In this document: piece after piece, positions 18,193-25,821 of the stretch
How positions within the stretch are numbered: the stretch's first letter is position 1
Layout: every line of letters starts with the position of its first letter
Assembly (NCBI GenBank): GCA_001310715.1
Contig: BAXV01000053.1
Location: 1 to 25,821 of the forward strand
Length of the DNA stretch: 25,821 bases
DNA from: Pseudovibrio sp. JCM 19062
GTDB taxonomy: Bacteria > Pseudomonadota > Alphaproteobacteria > Rhizobiales > Stappiaceae
Direction: 5' to 3'
The notes under the pieces: generated by a model
The model's input: the letters and a program-made list of their open reading frames with translations, nothing else
Told to the model about the DNA's origin: nothing
Database searches by the model: none
Program-made: the position numbers and the translations under genes

Positions 18193-18777
18193 ATGTTTGA
18201 TCCCCGCGAAAAGATTGCTTTATTCATTGATGGAGCGAACCTTTATTCGACGGCGAAAGCTATTGGCTTCGATATCGATTACAAGCGTCTCTTGAAAGAA
18301 TTCCAATCCAAGGGTTACCTGCTACGCGCTTACTATTATACTGCGTTGGTGGAAGAGCAGGAGTATTCATCCATTCGTCCTCTGATCGATTGGCTGGATT
18401 ATAATGGCTATAAGGTCGTTACTAAACCTGTTAAGGAATTCGTGGATTCTGCAGGGCGTCGCAAGATTAAAGGCAACATGGATATCGAGCTGGCTGTAGA
18501 TGCTATGCAGCTGATCGACCATGTGGACCATATTGTACTGTTCTCTGGTGATGGTGACTTCCGTTCTTTGGTCGAAGCGCTTCAGCGTCGCGGCCGTAAG
18601 GTTTCTGTTGTTTCTACACTGCAGACACAACCTCCAATGATTGCTGATGACTTGCGTCGTCAGGCTGATCATTTCATTGAGCTGTCCACGCTGATGCAGC
18701 GTGTTGGCCGTGATCCAAGTGAGCGTCCACCTCGTCTTGAGCCCGAGGAAGAAGAAATCGGAGATGACGACTACTAA
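18193..18777 (+). CDS. NYN domain protein, LabA/DUF88 family
   Basis: 194 residues with an intact PIN-like NYN fold, a family of predicted metal-dependent ribonucleases. Conserved acidic positions are visible in ALFIDGANLYSTA (near residue 14), KGNMDIELAVDAMQL (middle) and VLFSGDGDFRSLVEALQRRG (near 120). Together they form the putative three-acid catalytic pocket. The C-terminus is a short acidic tail ([14 protein letters not shown]). ATG 18193 follows CGGAAAGG by about nine bases, with a promoter candidate further up. Its last 14 bases overlap the downstream uracil-DNA glycosylase gene, so the two are translationally linked. The cellular substrate of this family in alphaproteobacteria is not established. 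Confidence 0.88.
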   Translation: MFDPREKIALFIDGANLYSTAKAIGFDIDYKRLLKEFQSKGYLLRAYYYTALVEEQEYSSIRPLIDWLDYNGYKVVTKPVKEFVDSAGRRKIKGNMDIELAVDAMQLIDHVDHIVLFSGDGDFRSLVEALQRRGRKVSVVSTLQTQPPMIADDLRRQADHFIELSTLMQRVGRDPSERPPRLEPEEEEIGDDDY

Positions 18778-19435
18778 GGTCGGTCAAGCTATCGAGATTT
18801 TGCAAAAGCCGGGGACGGAGTGTCTACTTTGTCCTCGGCTTGTTGCATACAGGGAGGAGCTGCGCAGGCTTCATCCTGACTGGCACAATGCGCCGGTGCT
18901 GGATTATGGTCCAGTTGATACTTCCCTTATTGTTGTCGGGCTTGCGCCCGGACACAAAGGTGGTAACCGCACAGGTATTCCTTTCTTCGGTGATTTTTCC
19001 GGTGACATGCTCAATGGCGCACTGACGGCCAGTGGATTTGCGCAGTACACCGATTCTGCGGTACCTGAGCTGGGTATCGAACCGATCGACGTGCGTATTA
19101 CCAATGTTGTGAAGTGCATGCCGCCGAAGAATGCGCCAAAGCCTGCTGAAATTCGCAGCTGCCGCCCGTTCTTTATGGAAAGCCTGCATGTGAGCGGTGC
19201 CACAAGAGCTGTTGTGGCTGTTGGGCGCACGGCGCACGAAGAATTGCTCAAGGCGTTTGAGTTCAGACCTCGGGACCATCCTTTTGCTCATGGTCTTGAA
19301 GTGCAGCTCACGCCTTCACTGCGACTGTTTTCTAGCTTCCATTGCTCGCAGTACAATATGAACACGCGGCGGATCTCCGCCGAACAGTTTACCTCTGTGT
19401 TCTTGCGTGTGCGCACCTATTTGAAATCTCTGTAG
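18764..19435 (+). CDS. Uracil-DNA glycosylase, family 4/5 iron-sulfur type
   Basis: Base-excision repair enzyme removing uracil or related deaminated bases from DNA. The start ATG 18764 lies inside the 3' end of the NYN gene, with GAGGAAGAAG upstream, giving 223 residues. Cys20 and Cys23 (CLLCPRL) plus later Cys in VKCMPPK and RSCRPFF fit a 4Fe-4S cluster. Motif A reads [19 protein letters not shown], the GLAP(x)GG(A/N)NRTG form of the type 5 (UDGb) branch, which lacks the usual polar catalytic residue there. Motif B is [19 protein letters not shown] and [12 protein letters not shown] are also family-like. The frame is intact, and it converges on bpt with about 21 bases between the stops. Type 5 rather than type 4 is my reading of motif A. 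Confidence 0.85.
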   Translation: MTTTKVGQAIEILQKPGTECLLCPRLVAYREELRRLHPDWHNAPVLDYGPVDTSLIVVGLAPGHKGGNRTGIPFFGDFSGDMLNGALTASGFAQYTDSAVPELGIEPIDVRITNVVKCMPPKNAPKPAEIRSCRPFFMESLHVSGATRAVVAVGRTAHEELLKAFEFRPRDHPFAHGLEVQLTPSLRLFSSFHCSQYNMNTRRISAEQFTSVFLRVRTYLKSL

Positions 19436-19456
19436 AATTCTGGGTTGGGATGCCGG

Positions 19457-20201
19457 TTATTCCTGCCGTTCCCAGCCTTGTGCGCCAAGGTGCTCCTGAG
19501 GCCTGAAGCGCTCTTTGTAGGTCATTTTGGGCGAGCTGAACCCAATAGCCTAAATAGACGTAGGGCAGCCCGAGGTGCTGGGCGCGCGTAATGTGATCGA
19601 GGATCATGAAGGTCCCGAGGCTTCGGTCGGTTTCGTTATGATCGAAGAACGAATAGACCATGGACAGGCCATCGCAAAGCCGGTCTGTGAGCGCCACACC
19701 AATCAATGGTCCTTCGCCTTGGCCGGATATAAAGGAGTTTGGACCTCTACGGCGGTACTCGATTATGGCTGTGTCCACGTGGGTATCTTCCACCATCATG
19801 GAGTAGTCGGTGGGGGACATCTCTGTCATTCCGCCGTTGGTGTGGCGGGCGTTCAGGTATTCATGGAACAGGTCGTATTGCTCAGTGGATGGCCCGGGTG
19901 GCAGTTCGGTCCCGATCAGATCCTGATTGTCTTTCCAGACCCGCTTTAAAGACTTCGTCCATTGGAACTCTTGCGCACAGACGCGGATTGAAACGCAGGC
20001 GCGGCAGTCTTCGCAGGCTGGACGGTAGGCGATGTTTTGTGAACGCCGGAAGCCGCCTTGTGTGAGGACATCATTGAGCGCAGGTGCATTGGACCCGACG
20101 AGATGCGTGAAGACTTTACGTTCCTTACGATCCGGCAGATAGGGGCAATCCGTGGGGGCAGTTAGATAAAACTGCGGGTTATCATAGGCTTGCCGTGTCA
20201 C
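19457..20201 (-). CDS. bpt: Aspartate/glutamate leucyltransferase (one frameshift)
   Basis: Aminoacyl-tRNA-protein transferase that adds Leu (or Arg in the related ATE) to N-terminal Asp/Glu, marking proteins for ClpAP in the N-end-rule pathway. The N-terminal [20 protein letters not shown], the Cys-rich [16 protein letters not shown] and [19 protein letters not shown] identify it, with [13 protein letters not shown] late. The start is GTG 20201, preceded directly by an in-frame TAG, so nothing upstream can be the start. After GYWVQ two bases appear to be missing near 19534-19538; restoring frame gives [20 protein letters not shown] and a stop at 19457, about 248 residues. As written, the frame runs on to 19389 into the UDG gene. 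It lies 38 bases after the transporter stop, probably in the same transcript. Confidence 0.9.
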
Positions 20202-20239
20202 CTAGCGCGTCCCTCTTTGTGGTTTATCCTCATTTCTCC

Positions 20240-22070
20240 CTACAGATTATAATAGTAAGGAGCGACCAATGAGAAGGTCAACCATATGATTATGGCAAGA
20301 GGCGTGCCGGCCAGAAGAAAATCTGAGAAGCGGTAGTGACCCGGACCCATAACTATGAGGTTCGTCTGATAGCCAATTGGCGTTGCAAAAGAGCAGTTTG
20401 CCGCAAAAATCAAGCAGATGATGAATGGCTCGACGGGGACGCCGGTCCGGTGTGCCATCTCAATTGCGATGGGAGTGAAGAGCACCGCTGTTGCGTTGTT
20501 ACTGAGTAGATTGGTTAAAATCGCAACAACAGCGAAAAGCAGAGAGAGGACAAATGCCGGAGATTGCCCGTCTGCAAGGTAGAGGAGCGCGAGTGCTATG
20601 GCGTCGTCACCACCGGTTGCCTCCAGGGCTTGCGAAGCGGCAATCGAGGCGCCGATCAGCATGAAAATCCGGCTGTCGATAGTACGCAGGGTTTGGCGAA
20701 TGTTGAGGCAGCCGCATGCGATCATTGCCAGTGTGGCGCCCAGAGCTGCGGTCATGATCGGCACGATGCCAGAGATCGCTAGTGTGATCATCACAACGAA
20801 TATTGCCAGTGCCCGACGGGCATATCTTCTTTGTGGAAGTTCTGTTGCGGACCAGTCCATGAGGAGGACGTCTCTATTGCCCCGCAGGCGGTTGATTTCC
20901 TCGCGATTGCCGGCAATCAGCAAAACATCCCCGGATTCCATACGGATATCGGTCATTGGCATGCGTGGCATACGGCTGCGGCGCTGCAATCCTGTGACCA
21001 CGCAGCCGGTGTCGGCGTGGAAACTGGTCATGGAGAGCGTACGGCCAATCAGGCGTGAACCGGGGGCAACTACTGCTTCGGCCAGAGTGAGCGCACCGGA
21101 TGGAGAGGCGTGTTCTGCATCGCTGGTCGGGCTTTCGTTGGCGTCGGCCGGGAGGAGGGGGTGGCGTTGGCTGATGGCGCGGGTGAGGGTTTCGCGGGTG
21201 GCGGCTACGATTACGGTGTCGCCCGGCCTTAGCTGGATATCCTCAAAGGGAGGCAGGAGTGGGCGTTCGCCGCGCTGGATCAGGCGAACGGTCATTTCCT
21301 TCAGGGCGGGGAACATGCCTGCGATGGCTTTTTCCCCGACCAGTGGATGACCGTAAACGATTGGAATCTGTGCGATAAATTGGCGTCCGTCCTTGCCGGT
21401 GAACTCTTCCGCCATTGTTTGGCGTGGCCGCAGGATGCGTGGCAGGATGAACAGAACATAGATGGAGCGACGGCTGCCAGAATGGCGCCAAAGGCGGTGA
21501 AGGTGAAGAAATTGATCTGAACTTCGCCAGTTGCGTTGGCGACGTTGGTTACGAGCAGGTTGGTGGATGACCCGATCATGGTTGTCATGCCGCCCAGGAT
21601 CGTGATGAACGAGAGGGGCATAAGAAAACGGGAGGATGAGGTGTTATGCGCGGCGGCAACGGTGGTCAAAATTGGAAGCGCGATCACCACAACCGGTGTG
21701 TTGTTCAAGAAAGCGCTGACGATGCCGACGGTGATAAGCAAAGGACCGGTTGCGAGCCAGCGACGCTGTCTTGAAATGCGCAGGATTGCTTGTGCAGGCT
21801 TGTCCAGCGCATCTGTCTGGAACAGACCTTGCCCGACAATCAAAAGGCAGATCACGGTGATCAGGGCCTGATTGGAGAAGCCGGAGAGAAAATCTTCCGG
21901 CCTGACGGGCAGTCCATTCAATGTTTGAGGGAAAACCATGAAAAGTATCATGAGGCTACGATTGAGCCCAATGCTACGATTTCAATGGCGACGTGTTCGA
22001 CCGCATAAAGGACAATCGTGAATCCGATAATCACAAAGGTCAGGATCATCGGTATGTTCAGGTGCTCCAT
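20240..22070 (-). CDS. SLC13/DASS-type transporter with two TrkA-C domains (two frameshifts)
   Basis: Inner-membrane permease of the divalent anion:sodium symporter superfamily, about 610 residues. The first membrane half contains VCLLIVGQGLFQTDAL, FLNNTPVVVIALPIL and MIGSSTNLLVTNVA. Two cytoplasmic RCK/TrkA-C domains follow (HPLVGEKAIAGMFPALKE to LRPGDTVIVAATRE, then GSRLIGRTLSMTSFH to MESGDVLLIAGNREE). The second membrane half has TNLLSNNATAVLFTPIAIEM and CSFATPIGYQTNLIVMG; the two Asn-Thr/Ala motifs are the substrate and sodium sites in the family. Missing bases near 21954 and 21468 break it. The start is ATG 22070, MEHLNIPMILTF. Substrate is unknown (sulfate, dicarboxylate and other anions occur in relatives). 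It lies between the RDD gene and bpt. Confidence 0.85.
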
Positions 22071-22153
22071 GCACGTCCCCGCTCGTTCTAATCTCCTACA
22101 CGTTATTAGAGGGTCTCGGCAGGTTCGTCACTGCACGTTGCATCATTGGCTGG

Positions 22154-22642
22154 TTATCGATGCAGACTATCCACCGGGGAATTCATAATAACGGCACCAA
22201 GAACGATATCATGGAGCAGACGCTTTTGGTCACTAAACAATGAGACTATGAGAATAAAAGGACTAAGAATTGTTACTGAAAAATAAAAAAAGCACTACGT
22301 GAATTGCTGCATACAGCGGGTAGGGACGGGAGCCGTTTTGCAACCGCATTTCCAATCCGAGGCCCGCATACCCGGTGTTGCAGAGTTGAATCCACCCAGC
22401 GAAAACGCTGTGTAGGCCAAGGCAACAAGTGGCCAGATTGCAGGGAATAACAACCATGCGAGGCCAAGCGTCAGGATGCCAAGAAAGCCAACGACAAAGT
22501 AGGCGATACCAGAAAGTATCGTAATTGCGATAACGTCGATGACGCACGCAAAGATCCGCTTTTTCCGTACACCTTCAAACAGGTGTGGATTGAGATAGGG
22601 ATCGTAATAGGTGTTCGGGTGCGTGCTCACTTGTTGGCTCAT
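22154..22642 (-). CDS. RDD family membrane protein (two frameshifts)
   Basis: Small integral membrane protein of the RDD family; function is generally unknown, although some members have been linked to ion exchange. GVRKKRIFACVIDVIAITI carries the Arg and Asp that name the family in membrane segment 1. Segment 2 is LLFPAIWPLVALAYTAF, then GGFNSATPGMRASDLEMRL. The last part is a third segment followed by LFSDQKRLLHDIVLGAVI, the conserved DxxRxLHDxxxG-type ending. Two indels split it: one T is missing (coding strand) at 22354-22355, and the seven A at 22285-22291 should be six. Corrected, it is about 162 residues and stops at 22154. As written, it would stop early and lose the conserved C-terminus. 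The start is ATG 22642 with GAGG upstream. Confidence 0.82.
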
Positions 22643-22695
22643 TTTTGCCTCGGCTGGGTTGGTCTGTGCCGGGCCTTCCCCAGCGTCTCTTTGTA

Positions 22696-22725
22696 GAATT
22701 AGGTGTGCGTTTTTTTAGGTTTCAA
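22696..22725 (-). promoter_or_regulatory. Weak promoter candidate for the RDD gene
   Basis: On the minus strand TTGAAA (22720-22725) is followed after 18 bases by TAATTC (22696-22701). The spacer contains a seven-A run, which elsewhere here tends to be one base too long. The -10 match is poor. Confidence 0.25.
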
Positions 22726-22800
22726 GCGGGAGTAGCAAACAAATTTTGTAGAATCCGGCAATGAGAGGATAAATTTTCATCTCTCAGGACGCAAGCCCCC

Positions 22801-22822
22801 GCGCCGGAGCAGCATTCGGCGC
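22801..22822 (-). terminator. GC hairpin downstream of ilvA
   Basis: GCGCCG (22801-22806) pairs with CGGCGC (22817-22822) around a 10-nt loop, 40 bases past the ilvA stop. There is no T tail, so it is at most a Rho-type or processing site. Confidence 0.3.
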
Positions 22823-22862
22823 AGGAGACGATCGTAGTCAGGATTGGGTGGCGGGGATATTC

Positions 22863-24102
22863 CTAGAATCGCATATCGCCGGACGACAGTAGAGTGACGT
22901 GGATTTCTCCTGCTTCCAGCGCTGCGATGATTTCGTTTGCGTGCTGCTTGTCGCGGGTCTCGATGGCCACGTCCAGTGTTGCCCCTTTGACGGAGACATC
23001 GAGGAAGAGGCGGTGGTGCGACACTTCCAAAATGTTGCCGCCCAGCTGGCCAATGGTTGTGGAAATCTCGCCAAGGATGCCGGGACGGTCCGGAATGTTG
23101 CAGCGGATATGGATGATATTGCCGAGGCGCACCAGCTGGCGCAGTGCAATTGAAGCGAGCAGGCGTGGATTAATGTTGCCTCCACACAGGACAAGTCCAA
23201 CCTTCTTGCCTTTGAAACGATCCGGATAGGCGCACATGGCAGCAAGGCCGGCAGCGCCAGCGCCTTCGGCCACAGTCTTTAACCGGGTGAGGAAGATGTT
23301 GATGGCTTCCTCGATCTGGCTTTCGCTCACCAAGAGAATATCGTCGACGTACTGCTCAACCAGTTTCCGGGTCAGGGCACCGGGCTCTTTTACGGCAATG
23401 CTTCTGCCAGTGAATTGCCGCCGCACTTCATTGGCTCGTTGCGCAGGCTTGCGTACATGGAAGGGTAGAGTTCGCTTTCAACGCCGATGATTTCGATATC
23501 AGGATTGATCGCTTTGGCCGCCACAGCGATGCCGGAGATCATCCCGCCGCCGCCGATCGGAACAATCAGGGTTTCAAGATCCGGTTGTTCCTTGAGCATT
23601 TCCAGGGCGATAGTGCCCTGACCTGCAATGACTTGCAGATCATCAAAGGGGTGAACCCAGATGTAGCCGTGCTTTTGGGAAAGGTTTTCGGCCTCTTGCT
23701 TGGCATCGTCTACGGTTTCACCGGCAAGAACCACTTTGGCGCCATAGGCTTTGGTTGCCTCCACCTTCACATAGGGTGTGCCGTTGGGCATGACGATGAG
23801 TGCCGGAATGCCCAGACGCTGTGCGTGAAGCGCAACCGCCTGCGCATGATTGCCTGCCGACATGGCGATCACGCCACACTTCTTCTCGGCTTCTGTCAGA
23901 TGAAGCAGTTTGTTGAGGGCGCCGCGCTCTTTGAAAGCTTGGTGGCCTGCATGTTCTCGTATTTGACGAAAACCGAGGCGCCTGTCATGGCATTCAATGA
24001 AACGGCTGGCAGGAGCGGTGTTTTGATCACCGCGCCTTTGATGTTGTTTGCTGCCTCTTCAATATTTGACAGGGTGAGAAGAGGTGGGGCCACCTTTGGC
24101 AT
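22863..24102 (-). CDS. ilvA: Threonine ammonia-lyase, single ACT domain (two frameshifts)
   Basis: PLP enzyme converting threonine to 2-oxobutanoate and ammonia, the entry to isoleucine synthesis or threonine catabolism. The PLP-binding Lys is in KAFKERGALNKLL (about residue 60), AMSAGNHAQAVA is the Ser/Asn motif, and the Gly-rich phosphate loop is VPIGGGGMISG. A C-terminal ACT domain begins HIRCNIPDRPGILGEISTTI. Length of about 413 with one ACT domain resembles the shorter class rather than the 500-residue biosynthetic form with two, so the anabolic role is inferred. A missing G near 23937 breaks it just before the PLP Lys, and a missing base near 23401 breaks it after NSLAE. The start is ATG 24102, MPKVAPPLLTL. 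It lies 37 bases after hemB and probably shares its transcript. Confidence 0.92.
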
Positions 24103-24139
24103 GTTTTTTTGTTCTCGCAGCTGTCTTGTTTAATGGGCT

Positions 24140-25165
<1,026 letters not shown>

Positions 25166-25640
25166 GGTAACTCACCTGAATGACTGGTTGTTTGGCCTCT
25201 GCAATTTTGAGTGCGCAGGCTTACTCGGAACTGGCAGGGCATTTCCTGTCAGATAGCACGGTGTGTTTGCTTGACAAAACTCATTTTCGTTTTGTGTTCT
25301 GCAGGTTCGATAGAATCGCAGAAAGGTTTTCGGTTTTTGTGCAATTTAGCGGTGGACGAGACAGTTATGCCTCAAGCGTTTGCAGGCGGGGCGGGAATAA
25401 GCAGGGGAATCACTTTCGCGTGCCGGGGCTTTTGCAGGTTTGCGCGATTTTGTGCGTTGGTTTGCGTAAATAGCGTTTTATGAACGTTGTTGTGTACGGT
25501 TCTACGTTTTGCTGCGCAATTGGTCTCATCTTGGTCTTTCCGAGAATTGACGCAGTTTGGGCGCGGGTCTACCGATTGACGCAATACTTCAATATTGGCG
25601 CTGATGGTTGTGGGAGGCTGTTGGCGGGGAGGACCTTTCC
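25166..25640. other. Divergent intergenic region hemB / acyl-CoA dehydrogenase
   Basis: 475 bases with no supported gene. Near hemB a 7-bp inverted repeat (ACAAAAC, 25272-25278, with 25287-25293) overlaps TTGACA (+) at 25269-25274, for which no good -10 follows. Near the dehydrogenase lie two ATTGACGCA copies. Confidence 0.45.
25547..25583 (+). repeat. Two direct copies of TTGACGCA upstream of the acyl-CoA dehydrogenase
   Basis: TTGACGCA occurs at 25547-25554 and 25576-25583, 29 bases apart in the same orientation, within 100 bases of the dehydrogenase ATG. They may be regulator half-sites or alternative -35 elements; no matching -10 is clear. Confidence 0.35.
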
Positions 25641-25821
25641 ATGGAATTTGAGTTGAACGAAGATCAGCGTGCCTTTGTGGACATGGCTGCCGGTTTTGCG
25701 CAGGAGGAGATGGCACCATTTGCGGCGGAGTGGGATGCAAATTCTCATTTCCCTCTGGATGTGCTGCGTAAGGCGGCGGGGCTTGGTCTTGGCGGGCTTT
25801 ATGTGCGCGAGGATGTGGCGG
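25641..25821 (+). CDS. Acyl-CoA dehydrogenase, N-terminal part (partial)
   Basis: Only the first ~60 residues are in the window and the frame is open at its right edge. MEFELNEDQRAFVDMAAGFA, then EMAPFAAEWDANSHFPLDVL and a Gly-rich AAGLGLGGLYV, match the N-terminal helical domain of FAD-dependent acyl-CoA dehydrogenases, especially short/branched-chain or isobutyryl-CoA types. They oxidise acyl-CoA to enoyl-CoA and pass electrons to ETF. ATG 25641 has GGGGAGG about nine bases upstream, a strong ribosome-binding site. Substrate class cannot be fixed without the catalytic Glu region. It is divergent from hemB. Confidence 0.85.
   Translation, partial: MEFELNEDQRAFVDMAAGFAQEEMAPFAAEWDANSHFPLDVLRKAAGLGLGGLYVREDVA

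Noticed and set aside
19443..19477. Hairpin GGTTGGGA / TCCCAGCC as terminator between the UDG gene and bpt
   Set aside because: It lies mostly within the reconstructed bpt C-terminal codons and has no T tail.

Overview
The window looks like a housekeeping segment of an alphaproteobacterial chromosome, most likely Hyphomicrobiales (Rhizobiales). The grounds are protein family types and gene order: rpoZ - rsh - pyrE - DUF2062 - acpS - lepB - rnc - era - recO on one strand, parC just beyond recO, dapA and smpB beside a divergent soluble lytic transglycosylase, an alphaproteobacterial-type porin, and a HemB without the zinc-site cysteines. A marine Stappiaceae relative (Pseudovibrio-like) would fit the moderate base composition, but that is a guess. 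No rRNA, tRNA, CRISPR array, insertion sequence, phage or toxin-antitoxin gene was seen.

Layout. 1-1395: the end of a porin (+) and a convergent alpha/beta hydrolase (-), with a terminator between them. 1698-3999: soluble lytic transglycosylase (-), divergent from dapA (4313-5189, +), smpB (5256-5732, +) and an inosine/xanthosine triphosphatase (5853-6384, +). A bidirectional terminator separates the last from parC (6493-8744, -). A small exported proline-rich protein (9045-9356, +) lies between parC and the long minus-strand cluster recO-era-rnc-lepB-acpS-DUF2062-pyrE-rsh-rpoZ (9366-17369). An 823-base AT-rich gap follows, then a + strand NYN nuclease / uracil-DNA glycosylase pair (18193-19435). 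The minus-strand series bpt, SLC13-type transporter, RDD protein, ilvA and hemB (19457-25165) comes next, and the window ends in the start of an acyl-CoA dehydrogenase (25641 onward, +).

How the genes work together. The large minus cluster joins transcription (omega subunit), the stringent response (Rsh), lipid-carrier maturation (AcpS), protein export (LepB), and RNA and ribosome metabolism (RNase III, Era, RecO). SmpB (ribosome rescue) and Bpt (N-end-rule tagging) both belong to protein quality control. The rest are cell-wall, lysine, haem and isoleucine metabolism genes.

The dominant oddity is quality, not biology. Eighteen of the 25 coding regions can be read to full family length only by allowing small indels at about 35 sites, including essential genes (era, rnc, lepB, acpS, dapA, hemB, parC). 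Catalytic residues survive on both sides of each shift. Seven runs of exactly seven A or T in coding DNA need to be six. Most other sites lack a single base in a short run. This is best explained by sequencing or assembly error, so the CDS coordinates below span the reconstructed genes and each entry lists its breaks.

I did not find a convincing undescribed multi-gene system. The more interesting biological leads are a pyrE-like gene with an altered PRPP-binding motif and a perfect 14-bp hairpin in its early coding region, a perfect 16-bp hairpin in the leader of the RNase III gene, and an 11-bp inverted repeat between slt and dapA.
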